A stretch of DNA of 40,152 nucleotides from a virus (IMGVR_UViG_3300008450_000115:1-40152); one strand, 5' to 3'; counted from the stretch's first letter, positions 1 through 7,496 are shown. The notes: generated by a model from the letters alone, not told the origin. Made by a program: numbers and translations.

Positions 1-15
1 TAAAACTATAACATC

Positions 16-234
16 ATGAAAGAGTTTTTCGAAGCACAGTTTAAAATGTTGGACAGAGGTATTGTAGCAACTCCTAGCTCTAGAGAAGATCTAGAATCGT
101 TTGCTAAAGCCAATGGAGGGTCAATGGATATGATTCTAATGCAAATGGCTATCAATTATGGATATAAAATAGCATTAGAGAATGTTCAAGAGGAATTAGA
201 AAAGGAGAATCTAAAATGGCAGAAAGAGATATAA
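16..234 (+). CDS. Small hypothetical protein
   Basis: A 72-residue protein I do not recognise. It is acidic at the C-terminus and predicted to be mostly helical (the final 20 residues are a charged Glu/Lys helix). The ATG at 16 follows an in-frame region opening with TAA at position 1, which may be the stop of an upstream gene outside the window. There is no Shine-Dalgarno sequence, as for most genes here. The 3' end overlaps the next gene by 19 bases, so the two are probably translated from one message. No function is proposed. Confidence 0.6.
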   Translation: MKEFFEAQFKMLDRGIVATPSSREDLESFAKANGGSMDMILMQMAINYGYKIALENVQEELEKENLKWQKEI

Positions 235-443
235 GAGGAACATGGAAAGGAAAAGCGAGAGGAATGGCTAAAAGTTCCTCTCCTTTAATAGGAATGGTTT
301 ATGAAGGTCAAGATAAGTTCTTTGGCAAGGAAGTAGTAGGAGTTCTAATCGAGATGTTTGACCAGAATGATGAAGCCATACTAAGAACAAAAGAAGGTAA
401 ATTAACCTCAGTAGATAAAAATAGTTTAAAATTAGTTGCTTAA
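216..443 (+). CDS. Small hypothetical protein
   Basis: A 75-residue protein of unknown function. The first 25 residues are basic and Gly/Ser rich; the rest alternates hydrophobic and charged residues as in a small beta-barrel (GMVYEGQ, GVLIEMFDQNDEAIL). A small SH3- or OB-like fold is possible but I cannot assign a family. It overlaps the preceding gene by 19 bases and ends just before a Bacteroidota-type promoter. Confidence 0.6.
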   Translation: MAERDIRGTWKGKARGMAKSSSPLIGMVYEGQDKFFGKEVVGVLIEMFDQNDEAILRTKEGKLTSVDKNSLKLVA

Positions 444-468
444 TTAAGTAATAGTTCTTATATTTAGG
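436..468 (+). promoter_or_regulatory. Bacteroidota-type promoter P1 (TTG-N20-TATATTTAGG)
   Basis: TTG at 436-438, a 20-base spacer, then TATATTTAGG at 459-468, 27 bases before the ATG at 495. Spacing and hexamer are the same at 26145-26177, and a 16-base block (455-470) is identical to 26164-26179. The pattern resembles the Bacteroidota housekeeping promoter (-33 TTTG, -7 TAnnTTTG). The -33 part overlaps the 3' end of the upstream gene. Likely read by the host RNA polymerase. Confidence 0.6.
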
Positions 469-494
469 TATCAATAATTAAAAAGATATCTAAT

Positions 495-761
495 ATGACA
501 AAAGAACAATTTTTATCAGGCACTCCATTCTACATTGGAGAAAAATCTTACAAAGGAGATTCAACTTTCTATTACGGTGAGGGAGTTATCTCTAAACAAG
601 TAAGATCTTCAATTGATGAGAAAGTAATTCTAGATGACTACCATTGTAATATATCTAAAGTAGGTAGAGTAGGTTTTGAGGGGTTTGCTTTTATAATGAA
701 AAAGAAAGTAGTAGTTAAATATAAATTTGAAGATTTGGTAGAATTTAAAGAGGAGGCTTAG
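495..761 (+). CDS. Hypothetical protein, early-type transcript
   Basis: An 88-residue protein of unknown function, rich in aromatic and beta-forming residues (FYIGEKSYKGDSTFYYGEG) with a Lys-rich hydrophobic C-terminal third. It stands alone between promoter P1 and a strong intrinsic terminator that starts inside its last codons, so it is a single-gene transcription unit. That arrangement is typical of phage early genes acting on the host, but nothing in the sequence gives a specific role. Confidence 0.6.
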   Translation: MTKEQFLSGTPFYIGEKSYKGDSTFYYGEGVISKQVRSSIDEKVILDDYHCNISKVGRVGFEGFAFIMKKKVVVKYKFEDLVEFKEEA

Positions 762-775
762 GCCTCTTTTTTTTT
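748..775 (+). terminator. Rho-independent terminator
   Basis: AAAGAGG pairs with CCTCTTT around AGGCTTAGG (a shorter GAGGC/GCCTC stem with loop TTAG is an alternative), followed by an uninterrupted run of nine or more T. It overlaps the stop codon of the 88-residue gene and ends that single-gene unit. Confidence 0.85.
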
Positions 776-1360
776 CTTGAGGTCAAGGTGACAGCAAGGT
801 GAGGTCAAGGTGAGAGAAAGTTGATAGTATGATTCCCTCAAACGGGTAGCACCTCGGGTTCACGCGCCACATATAGATTTAATTCTCTGATGAAAAATTG
901 AGGTATGGGGGTATATATTTATATACTATTAAAAAATACGATGTAGTTATGCCTATCCCTGAAGAATAAAATTCTCTAGAAATAGCCAAAGTGTTCTCGT
1001 ATTATGCGGTTTCGTTAAAGGAGCACCTAGACTACTACACTTACTATATGTAAGCAGGTTTCCTCAATCACCTTCAGGTATCCACCACGTCTTTAAAAGT
1101 TGCTTCTCTCCAAGCAGGGTACCACCTATACACCCCATCCCAATTTATTTCCAGTATGTCAAATAACTAATATATATTGAGTCGAAGACCGAGCATGAGA
1201 AATGCTCTGCTTTTCTGTTTGCGATACTTCCTATTGCTTATATCAATATAGAAAAAAGGTTTTCATTTTCCAACTCTACTTTTTAGGTATTTTTCCAGAA
1301 ATCCATAGGAAAAAATTTTGGAAATTTTTTGTATATAGAAAGTATATATATTTATATGAA
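776..1360. other. Non-coding stretch with reversed strand composition
   Basis: About 580 bases without a convincing gene. The part from roughly 830 to 1160 is C-rich on the + strand, unlike the purine-rich + strand elsewhere; 1081-1140 has 23 C and 7 G by hand count. It contains an inverted repeat GTATATA-TT-TATATAC at 911-926, a hairpin CTTAC-TATAT-GTAAG near 1040, and a GAGCAT/ATGCTC hairpin at 1191-1207 followed by a T-rich tract. A reading frame open from 1202 into the next gene is AT-rich and shows no protein-like upstream part, so it is not used. I looked for tRNAs on both strands and found no credible cloverleaf. It could hold a structured RNA or a decayed minus-strand gene. Confidence 0.5.
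779..813 (+). repeat. Short direct repeats (GAGGTCAAGGTGA)
   Basis: GAGGTCAAGGTGA occurs at 779-791 and again at 801-813, a 22-base period, with a partial copy CAAGGTGA at 795-802 between them. The repeats lie directly after the terminator at the start of a gene-free stretch. They could be binding sites for a protein; no family is proposed. Confidence 0.6.
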
Positions 1361-1804
1361 ATGGCATTAATGAAAAAAATAGACAAAGCCACCCTTTTTA
1401 GCATTTTTGAAGTAGGTGATGAGGAAGTATACAAGGAGAATGGAGTAGAGGATATTCTACATGATTCCTATGTACTCTTTGGTATGGTTGTAAGAGGGGT
1501 GGAGAATTACTACATCATGGAACAGATGTATGTAAACAAGTACGGAGAAACCTTTACCTCCGTAAGAGAATCTATCAAGTTAAAGTACTTTATAGGTCTT
1601 ATGAGATACCTTGAGAGAATTGATATTTCACAGGGAGAGACGCTTTATGAACTTAAGGATGTTTTTGGTGAACAAGCTATTGAATATGCAATGAAGGAAA
1701 TGGTAGATTTCTTTGAAAATTTAGAAATGTACGAACATTGCGCCCTTCTTATGAAGTATTATAGGCTATTTTTTCCTAAAAGTAGTTGGAAAATCCAAGA
1801 ATAG
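1361..1804 (+). CDS. Hypothetical protein
   Basis: A 147-residue protein of unknown function. An upstream start at 1202 is possible in frame, but the extra 53 residues are low-complexity translations of AT-rich leader (runs of Phe, Tyr, Lys), so I place the start at the ATG at 1361; an ATG at 1370 is an alternative. The protein is helical and acidic with many aromatic residues (VENYYIMEQMYVNKYGE, MVDFFENLEMYEHCALLMKY). It ends just before promoter P2. No family is recognised. Confidence 0.6.
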   Translation: MALMKKIDKATLFSIFEVGDEEVYKENGVEDILHDSYVLFGMVVRGVENYYIMEQMYVNKYGETFTSVRESIKLKYFIGLMRYLERIDISQGETLYELKDVFGEQAIEYAMKEMVDFFENLEMYEHCALLMKYYRLFFPKSSWKIQE

Positions 1805-1816
1805 TTCCTATATTAC
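1786..1816 (+). promoter_or_regulatory. Bacteroidota-type promoter P2 (TTG-N20-TATATTAC)
   Basis: TTG at 1786-1788, exactly 20 bases, then TATATTAC at 1809-1816, 21 bases before the ATG at 1838. Same architecture as P1. The -33 part lies within the 3' end of the preceding gene. Confidence 0.5.
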
Positions 1817-1837
1817 TTAAATATAAATCAATTAGTT

Positions 1838-2035
1838 ATGACCTTACAATTATTACTCCATTACAGTACATGGTACCTTATTATTGGGTTCATCTCAGCT
1901 TGGATCATTAACCAGTTTATTAAACTAGCCAATCAAGAACCTTATACGGGGCCGGAGATTTTTTTCGCAATTCTCCTCTGGCCATTAAATGTAGCTGTTT
2001 TTATAGGCGGGATTATTTACTCTTTTTTTGAATAG
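1838..2035 (+). CDS. Small two-helix membrane protein
   Basis: A 65-residue protein with two clear hydrophobic segments, about residues 12-29 (WYLIIGFISAWIINQF) and 42-63 (FFAILLWPLNVAVFIGGIIY), joined by a short polar loop containing Asn, Glu and Pro. It should sit in the host inner membrane as a hairpin. It follows promoter P2 and is two bases from the next start. Holin-like and host-takeover roles are both possible for a protein of this shape; neither is shown. Confidence 0.65.
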   Translation: MTLQLLLHYSTWYLIIGFISAWIINQFIKLANQEPYTGPEIFFAILLWPLNVAVFIGGIIYSFFE

Positions 2036-2037
2036 TT

Positions 2038-2664
2038 ATGAATTATAAGAAAATCAACTATAAACAAGCCCTTGAGCTTGAAAATAAAGGAGATATAACC
2101 CTTGTGGATGTATCTCTCAATCAATTACCACCCATTGATAATGAATATGGGCAATCTTGGAAAAATAATTTTGATCGATTATTAACCAAAGCCCCTCATA
2201 TATCTCCGGATAAAATACTGGATTTCTTTTCGGCAAAATACATGACCGAACTCATTACTAATACCTCAGATAATGAAGTTACCTGGAGATTATTATACGG
2301 AATTGAAAATAAGCAGATTCATGAAAGAACAAAAGATAATATTGAGTATGTGTATATTCTTGTAAATGCCGGGTATCCAAATCTGGTTAAGATTGGAATG
2401 ACCATAACAGATGTCCCAAGGAGAGTTACCGGGATAAACAATGCAGGTACAGTACATGAATGGTCTGCTAGATTTGCCATTCCGGTTGAGAGAGGAAGTG
2501 CTATAAAAATAGAAAAACAAGTTCATAGGGCTTTAGCCTCTTTAAGGGTTTCTTCGGATAAAGGAAAGGTAAGGGAGTTTTTTAATATGGATCCTCTTTC
2601 GGCTTTTGATAAAGTAAGAGAGGTAGGGTCATCATTCATGGTAGGAAATCCGATTATTTTTTAG
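2038..2664 (+). CDS. T5orf172-type GIY-YIG superfamily protein
   Basis: A 208-residue protein whose C-terminal half matches the T5orf172/MUG113 branch of the GIY-YIG nuclease superfamily. YVYIL at 104-108 replaces GIY, KIGMT at 118-122 replaces YIG, Arg128/129 provides the conserved arginine, and EKQVHRAL (159-166) plus REFF (179-182) is the characteristic later motif. The first 100 residues are an unrecognised, probably helical domain. Members are DNA-binding or DNA-cleaving proteins in phages and host genomes. It lies in the accessory left arm two bases after a membrane protein, which fits a mobile or host-directed role. The family assignment is firm; cleavage activity is inferred. Confidence 0.8.
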   Translation: MNYKKINYKQALELENKGDITLVDVSLNQLPPIDNEYGQSWKNNFDRLLTKAPHISPDKILDFFSAKYMTELITNTSDNEVTWRLLYGIENKQIHERTKDNIEYVYILVNAGYPNLVKIGMTITDVPRRVTGINNAGTVHEWSARFAIPVERGSAIKIEKQVHRALASLRVSSDKGKVREFFNMDPLSAFDKVREVGSSFMVGNPIIF

Positions 2665-2860
2665 TACCTTAGTAAATTGTATGGGGATAGTTAAAGAAAT
2701 AGGGTGGGGTATATATAGGAATGCGCGGCGATTCTTCCAACCTTTTTACACCCCTCTCAACAGGAGTTGTTTCCCAAAAATAAATTTCATAACTTCTTCA
2801 TATAATAAAACAATATTTAAAATAATTAATAATAAAAATTTAATAAATCAAATAAATAAA
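2665..2860. other. Leader region without a gene
   Basis: A gap of about 195 bases before the coiled-coil gene. It contains TGGGGTATATAT near 2705, similar to TGGGGGTATATAT near 907 in the other non-coding stretch, then a C-rich part (TACACCCC near 2746) and a long A/T tract up to the ATG at 2861. It may hold a promoter and a leader RNA; I see no TTG-N20-TATATT match. Confidence 0.4.
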
Positions 2861-3034
2861 ATGAGAAACAAAGACGTAGTTCAAATTAAATTAGAACGAT
2901 TAGAAGCAGAAGTTAAAAATATAGGTTATAATATTCATAAGGGAGATAGAGATACTGCTTATGAAAAAGTATCAACTGTCTTAGATGCTATTGGAGATAT
3001 TCGTACATTACTTAATACCGAACACCAAGACTAA
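2861..3034 (+). CDS. Small coiled-coil protein
   Basis: A 57-residue helical protein with a heptad-like pattern (VQIKLERLEAEVKNIGYNI), likely a short coiled coil. A longer in-frame start exists at 2681, but the added residues translate a non-coding leader, so the ATG at 2861 is preferred. Its stop overlaps the ATG of the HD-domain gene in a TAATG junction, indicating coupled translation. Function unknown. Confidence 0.6.
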   Translation: MRNKDVVQIKLERLEAEVKNIGYNIHKGDRDTAYEKVSTVLDAIGDIRTLLNTEHQD

Positions 3035-3771
3035 TGAATCTTTCGGCAGAACAAATTCAAGCAAATTGGGAAAAGCATCTTAAAATAGTAGATACTTTTA
3101 TAACCGGTGATAGAAAAAATAGATTAAAAGATCTATATATTGTCCTGGCAGAAGAAATGATCATGGCTCCTGCTTCGGGTAAACCTTCCTACCACAATGC
3201 TTTTCCTGGAGGGTATATTGATCATGTCAATCGCGTGGTTCATTGTGCTTTAAAGACTAAAGCTCTTTGGGAGGAAATGGGAACAACTATTGATTTTACT
3301 GATGAAGAATTAGTTTTCTCTGCTCTTAATCATGACTTAGGTAAAATAGGGTTCAAAGGACAACCTAATTATTTACCTCAGACCGATCAATGGAGAAAAG
3401 ATAAATTAGGAGAAATTTATACTCACAACTCAGAATTACCTTTTATGTTAATTCAAGATAGATCTCTATTTATTCTTCAGAAGAATAGAATTGAAATGTC
3501 TGAGAATGAATTTCTTGCTATTAAGTTACATGATGGATTATACGATGATGTAAATAAACCATACTATATCACCTTTAATCCAGATTCAAAATTAAGAACT
3601 AACTTACCGTATATCCTACATCAAGCAGATTTCTTAGCTTCTAAGATAGAATACGATAGATGGAAAAATACACAACCTGCTCCTGCTCAAACCCCAGTTA
3701 AAACAAGAACTACTACAGGAAAACCAGCGGTAAGTTCTCCAGGATTAGCAGCAGTATTAAAAAATATTTAG
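3034..3771 (+). CDS. HD-domain phosphohydrolase
   Basis: A 245-residue protein with the metal-binding residues of the HD superfamily in order: His64 (GGYIDHV), His100-Asp101 (NHDLGK), His131, His176 (LHDG) and Asp209 (HQADF). Members hydrolyse phosphoester bonds in nucleotides or cyclic nucleotides using two metals. Residues about 45-215 form the domain; the last 30 residues are a Pro/Thr/Lys-rich tail, probably flexible. It is translationally coupled to the coiled-coil gene before it and lies just upstream of the late sigma factor operon. The substrate cannot be read from the sequence; dNTP turnover or destruction of a cyclic-nucleotide defence signal are candidates. Confidence 0.8.
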   Translation: MNLSAEQIQANWEKHLKIVDTFITGDRKNRLKDLYIVLAEEMIMAPASGKPSYHNAFPGGYIDHVNRVVHCALKTKALWEEMGTTIDFTDEELVFSALNHDLGKIGFKGQPNYLPQTDQWRKDKLGEIYTHNSELPFMLIQDRSLFILQKNRIEMSENEFLAIKLHDGLYDDVNKPYYITFNPDSKLRTNLPYILHQADFLASKIEYDRWKNTQPAPAQTPVKTRTTTGKPAVSSPGLAAVLKNI

Positions 3772-3772
3772 T

Positions 3773-4063
3773 ATGGTATATGCACTTTTAATTTTAGTAA
3801 TCTTAGTTTGTGGTTACGTAATTTGGAATTTGAATAACAAACTAACAAAAGCAGAAGATATTATCGAGGAACAAATCGACTATCTAAGAAAGGTTTCGCT
3901 AACAATACAAGAATCAAATTTATATGTTAATCAATTAGACGAGAAAGGACACTTTAGAGCCGACGACGAAATTGGAACCTTTTTTAATTTCATGAAAGAA
4001 ATCCAAGACTTAATAAACTCTTTCCGTCTTCCACAAGGATATGGAAAAGAAACCAGCAAATAG
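3773..4063 (+). CDS. Membrane-anchored coiled-coil protein
   Basis: A 96-residue protein with one N-terminal hydrophobic helix (residues 3-20, ALLILVILVCGYVIW) followed by a long charged coiled-coil helix (24-60) and a conserved-looking DEKGHFRADDEIGTFF segment. The anchor suggests the inner membrane with the helical part in the cytoplasm or periplasm. The gene starts one base after the HD-domain gene and overlaps the sigma factor gene by 23 bases, so the three are one operon. Function unknown. Confidence 0.65.
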   Translation: MVYALLILVILVCGYVIWNLNNKLTKAEDIIEEQIDYLRKVSLTIQESNLYVNQLDEKGHFRADDEIGTFFNFMKEIQDLINSFRLPQGYGKETSK

Positions 4064-4751
4064 TAACTACTATTTTACACAAGAAACAGAGGATGCAATA
4101 ATACTTTATAATGCGTCCTCTGATCCTGTTTTCCGAAGCAGGCTATTCTCTAAAGAATTATACTACCCTTTTTATAAGATGATTGAGAATATCATTCATA
4201 CTTTTAAATTCTATTACATGGATGTAGAAAGTGTTGAAGATCTCAAGCATGAAGTAATGGCAGTTATAGTTGAAGAGAAACTAGGAGGATTTAACCCTGA
4301 GAATGGAGCAAAAGCATTCTCTTACTTCCAGACTATTATTAAGAGATGGTTAATCCAATATAACAATAATAACTACAAGAAATTAAAACAAGTAGGATCT
4401 TTTGATGAAATCCACGATTCATATGAAAGCAGTATAGAAGATCTTAACACAAAGAAGATTCCTATCTCAACTCTTGTAGATACTTTTGTAGAGGATTGTT
4501 ATGCAGATTTTGATGAGTTATTTCCTAAAGAACAAGATAAACCGGTTGCAGATGCAGTACTTACCTTATTCAGAACAAGACATGATGTAGAAATCTTTAA
4601 AAAGAAAGCACTTTACATTTATATTAGGGAGATGACTGAATGCGAAACTCCAACTTTAACTAGAGTTATCAATAAATTGAGAGATCAATTTATAGCTATG
4701 AATAAAAATTACATAGATAAAGGTATTATAGTAGAATATAATCCTGCGTAA
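4041..4751 (+). CDS. 55: Late transcription sigma factor, T4 gp55-like
   Basis: A 236-residue protein resembling T4 gp55, the phage sigma subunit that directs host RNA polymerase to late promoters together with gp33 and the sliding clamp. The core (about residues 35-125) carries the gp55/sigma region 2-like pattern: FYKMIENIIHTFKFYY, then LKHEVMAVIVEEKLGGF, then AFSYFQTIIKRWLIQYN. It is longer than T4 gp55 (185 residues), with an unfamiliar C-terminal half ending in a positively charged helix. It overlaps the membrane protein gene by 23 bases and sits immediately upstream of the baseplate genes, the first of which has a candidate late promoter. It is the obvious candidate to recognise the CTATTTAT motif in this genome. 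Confidence 0.85.
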   Translation: MEKKPANSNYYFTQETEDAIILYNASSDPVFRSRLFSKELYYPFYKMIENIIHTFKFYYMDVESVEDLKHEVMAVIVEEKLGGFNPENGAKAFSYFQTIIKRWLIQYNNNNYKKLKQVGSFDEIHDSYESSIEDLNTKKIPISTLVDTFVEDCYADFDELFPKEQDKPVADAVLTLFRTRHDVEIFKKKALYIYIREMTECETPTLTRVINKLRDQFIAMNKNYIDKGIIVEYNPA

Positions 4752-4760
4752 TATTTATAA
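4751..4760 (+). promoter_or_regulatory. Candidate late promoter, ATATTTATAA
   Basis: One of the recurring (C/A)TATTTAT(A/T) sites. It begins 22 bases before the ATG at 4773, in the short gap after the sigma factor gene, and would drive the baseplate operon. Confidence 0.5.
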
Positions 4761-4772
4761 AATAAATAGAGT

Positions 4773-5120
4773 ATGGGATTAGAAACAGTAATATTCGGAA
4801 AAAAGACAGTATCTGATGTATTAAAGGAAGTTTATGATAACTCCAAAAGAAAGGAATTACAGATTAATGCCCTTATAGGTGAATTAAAACCCTTAGTTAG
4901 TGATGTAGGAGATGCAACATTAGTTGTACCTATGATTAAGGAATATCTAGAAGTAGGGGTTAAGAATGATGAGCACCTAATCAAAATGCTTGCTATAGTA
5001 CAGAGAATGGAAGGAGGAGGAAAAGCTACTGAAACAGATTTCTTTAATCCTGAAGAACTAGCTAGACTAATGGAACAAAGTGAGGAGTTAGGTAAAAAAT
5101 TAGATGACGAAAAAGAGTAA
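4773..5120 (+). CDS. Hypothetical protein, first gene of baseplate operon
   Basis: A 115-residue, mainly helical, acidic protein (DEHLIKMLAIVQRMEGGG; C-terminus LARLMEQSEELGKKLDDEKE). I recognise no domain. It begins the late operon, directly after a candidate late promoter, and its stop overlaps the start of the gp5-like spike gene (TAATG), so a role in baseplate hub assembly or as a small virion component is reasonable. That is an inference from position. Confidence 0.6.
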   Translation: MGLETVIFGKKTVSDVLKEVYDNSKRKELQINALIGELKPLVSDVGDATLVVPMIKEYLEVGVKNDEHLIKMLAIVQRMEGGGKATETDFFNPEELARLMEQSEELGKKLDDEKE

Positions 5121-6274
5121 TGGCATACAGTAGTCACATAAAAGCCAGTGGAGTAAAATCTAGATCTGGTGGAAGAGGATCTTCAAAAAGTCCTGCAAGT
5201 GTAAATACATATGGAAGAGTTATTCATGTTGTATTATCCCTTGATGATCCATACTGTAAAAGTCCAAGTATGATTAACGGAGTTTACTTTAGAACACCTA
5301 AAGTAGCTGCAAATGAATCAGACATAGCTAAATTCCCTTTCGCCTACCAGGGAAGTGCTCAAAATAGGACAATACCCCTTGTTGGGGAAATGGTTACCCT
5401 ATCGACAGGAGCAGATACAAACAGCCTAACTAATCCTGGAGCTACTAAATTCTACTGGAAAGAAGTTGTTAACTTATGGAATCACCCGCATCATAATGCT
5501 GCACCTGATACACTGCAGCCAGATTGGGAAGAAAATTTGTTAAAAGGATTTCCAACACAAGAAAATATAAATCCACTTATTGCAAATCCAGGAGATACTT
5601 TAATTGAAGGTAGATTAGGACAATCTATTAGATTCGGAGGAAGTAAAGGAGCTTCTACACTAATAGATGGTAGTAATGACGGGAAACCCCTTGTAATAAT
5701 CAGCAACGGGCAAGTAAAAACAGATAACGGAAGTGATTTAATTGAGGAAAATATAAATGAAGATTTTAATTCACTTTACTTCCTTTCTGATCATAAAATA
5801 ACATTAACTCCTGCAAACACTAAAAGAGATTCTTACAACGAAGTACCAACTACCTCAGATCAATTTAAAGGAAATCAAGTAGTTATTAACGGGGGAAGAT
5901 TATATTTTAATGCAAAAGAAGAAAGTGCATTTATATCAGCAAAACAGTCTATAGGATTAAACGCAAATAACATAAATCTGGACGCAACAGAGTATTTTTG
6001 TGTAGATGCTAAGAAAATATACATAGGAGTTAAAGCAAGAACAGCTTCTGCTAGTGTACAGCAACCAGCAGTATTAGGAAAGCAGTTAGAAAACTGGCTA
6101 AGCGCATTATTAGATGCTTTAGATTCAGTCGCAACAGCAATGAGTAGCGCTTCTGCTGTAGGAGCAGGACCAGTTACACAGTTAAATACAACAGGACCTA
6201 TTTTAAAATCAACCGTACAATCATTGAAAACACAGTTTAGAGTGTTTCAATCTAGAAAAGTATTCGTAGAATAA
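5120..6274 (+). CDS. 5: Baseplate spike/hub protein, gp5-like OB fold
   Basis: A 384-residue tail spike protein. After a 30-residue Ser/Gly-rich start, residues about 32-110 form an OB-fold like that of T4 gp5 and VgrG (GRVIHVVLSLDDPYC, then IPLVGEMVTLST). A second conserved block near 170-200 (GQSIRFGGSKG, GKPLVIISNGQ) and a beta-rich region (250-320, VINGGRLYFNAKEE, INLDATEYFCVDAKKIYIG) resemble the beta-prism part of such spikes. The last 60 residues are helical and Ala/Ser rich. No lysozyme domain is present, unlike T4 gp5. It would form the trimeric membrane-puncturing tip and nucleate the baseplate. Couplings on both sides (TAATG) place it in the gp25-gp6 operon. Confidence 0.75.
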   Translation: MAYSSHIKASGVKSRSGGRGSSKSPASVNTYGRVIHVVLSLDDPYCKSPSMINGVYFRTPKVAANESDIAKFPFAYQGSAQNRTIPLVGEMVTLSTGADTNSLTNPGATKFYWKEVVNLWNHPHHNAAPDTLQPDWEENLLKGFPTQENINPLIANPGDTLIEGRLGQSIRFGGSKGASTLIDGSNDGKPLVIISNGQVKTDNGSDLIEENINEDFNSLYFLSDHKITLTPANTKRDSYNEVPTTSDQFKGNQVVINGGRLYFNAKEESAFISAKQSIGLNANNINLDATEYFCVDAKKIYIGVKARTASASVQQPAVLGKQLENWLSALLDALDSVATAMSSASAVGAGPVTQLNTTGPILKSTVQSLKTQFRVFQSRKVFVE

Positions 6275-7068
6275 TGGCACTTCCACAATTATCAGGTATT
6301 ATAGCAAGGCAAGTAGGATCTATACAGGGAAAACTTGTGAGTCAAGTACAAGGGCAGGTACTTAGTGTGCTTTCTAAGTTCACAAGCCAATGCCCTAATG
6401 TAAAAGAATTAGAAAAGATTATAAAAATAAAGAACAACTTACTAAAGAATATAAATGCTTTAGAAAGGAGAATACAGAAACTAAGAAGTGTTGCAAATAA
6501 GTTAGATGCTAGTATAAGAACCGCTAGAGTAGCTATAGAAATTATAAAAAGAATACCAATACCAACAGTTCTTACATTTATACCAGGACAATCAGGAGGT
6601 CTCGTTAAAGGGGTGCCGTACTCAACATTAACTAAACTAAGTGATAGATTAATAAAATTAAATAAACTATTAGATGCTTTAGAAGCAGATAAACAAGGGA
6701 TAATAGGGGTAATAAATACTGTTTCATTAACATTAGGTAATTTAAAAAGAAGACTTGAAGTAATTGATATAGCGATCCAAGGATGTAGTAAAGATTCTAC
6801 AGCATCAGGACTATCTGAAATAGTAGCATCAGCACAACCGCCACAAAATACAGGATCAGAAGGAACTCCAAATGATGATTACTTATATAAAGGGTATACA
6901 TTAGAGATTGTACAAGATCCAAATTCACCAAAAATTGCACCAAGAAGATATGCAATTGCAAAAGATAAAGCAGGAATAATAGTACTTTACGGACCATCAT
7001 CATTCAGTTCAGATACGCAAGTATTACTAGATGAAATTAAATTTAGAATAGATAATCAATTACCATAA
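6274..7068 (+). CDS. Baseplate-associated structural protein
   Basis: A 264-residue protein with a long basic coiled coil (about residues 40-90 and 120-165) and a separate C-terminal domain from about 204 (YKGYTLEIVQDPNSPKIAPRR, SSFSSDTQVLLDEIKFRIDN). I recall that this C-terminal module is common in environmental T4-like phages next to the spike gene, but it has no T4 name I can assign. Coupled to the gp5-like gene by TAATG and followed by a candidate late promoter. Probably a baseplate hub component or tail assembly factor. Confidence 0.6.
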   Translation: MALPQLSGIIARQVGSIQGKLVSQVQGQVLSVLSKFTSQCPNVKELEKIIKIKNNLLKNINALERRIQKLRSVANKLDASIRTARVAIEIIKRIPIPTVLTFIPGQSGGLVKGVPYSTLTKLSDRLIKLNKLLDALEADKQGIIGVINTVSLTLGNLKRRLEVIDIAIQGCSKDSTASGLSEIVASAQPPQNTGSEGTPNDDYLYKGYTLEIVQDPNSPKIAPRRYAIAKDKAGIIVLYGPSSFSSDTQVLLDEIKFRIDNQLP

Positions 7069-7073
7069 CATAA

Positions 7074-7083
7074 CTATTTATTA
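7074..7083 (+). promoter_or_regulatory. Candidate late promoter, CTATTTATTA
   Basis: Member of the CTATTTAT(A/T) set. It begins only 12 bases before the ATG at 7086, closer than the 22-28 bases of the other copies, so the leader would be very short or the motif may act differently here. Confidence 0.4.
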
Positions 7084-7085
7084 GT

Positions 7086-7496
7086 ATGAAGGCAGACGCA
7101 TTTAAGAGATTAATAAAAGAAGCAGTAAGAGAAGTACTTAGAGAAGAGTTAGCAGGAACGTTAACTGAAGCACCTATAAAACAAACTCCAAAAGTAACCA
7201 AATATGCACCATATGTACCTCCTGTAACTAAACCTAGAGTTTCAACAGGAGATCCAATTATGGATTTACTTGAAGAAACGAAAGCAGGTATGATTGTAGA
7301 TCCGAATGCAGGATACTATCCGGACATGTCACAACATGTACAAGCACCAGGACTAGGTATGAATCCAGTAATGATGGAGGAAAGTTTTGCAAGACCAGAA
7401 CCGGGATTGGATATTTCAAATTTTGATTTTGTAAAAAAAGCAGCAGCAGTTTATAATGCATCGGTAGAAAAAGATAAACAGAGATTCGGAGGATAA
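7086..7496 (+). CDS. Putative capsid-targeted or virion protein, CTS-like N-terminus
   Basis: A 136-residue protein that starts with an amphipathic helix, MKADAFKRLIKEAVREVLRE, containing IKE-A at residues 10-13. This matches the (L/I)xE cleavage site at the end of T4-type capsid-targeting sequences and is shared with other genes in this window. The remainder is Pro/Met rich and probably extended (KVTKYAPYVPPVTKPR, then a segment with QAPGLGMNPVMMEES). It is coupled by TAATG to gp25. The placement inside the baseplate operon is unusual for a head cargo protein; it might instead be a chaperone-like tail component. Confidence 0.55.
   Translation: MKADAFKRLIKEAVREVLREELAGTLTEAPIKQTPKVTKYAPYVPPVTKPRVSTGDPIMDLLEETKAGMIVDPNAGYYPDMSQHVQAPGLGMNPVMMEESFARPEPGLDISNFDFVKKAAAVYNASVEKDKQRFGG

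Noticed and set aside
830-900. tRNA-like GGGTTCACGCGCC and GGGTAGCACC segments
   Set aside because: No acceptor stem or T-arm pairing can be formed on either strand; only isolated words match.
1110-1135. T-box-like GGTGGTACC on the minus strand
   Set aside because: Lacks the following GCG and an antiterminator, and T-boxes are not expected in Bacteroidota.
1202-1360. N-terminal extension of the 147-residue gene to an ATG at 1202
   Set aside because: The added residues translate A/T-rich leader with many Phe, Tyr and Lys and start inside a hairpin; the ATG at 1361 gives a protein-like start.
2681-2860. Upstream in-frame start for the small coiled-coil gene
   Set aside because: Translates a non-coding leader with no domain-like pattern; ATG at 2861 begins the helical protein.
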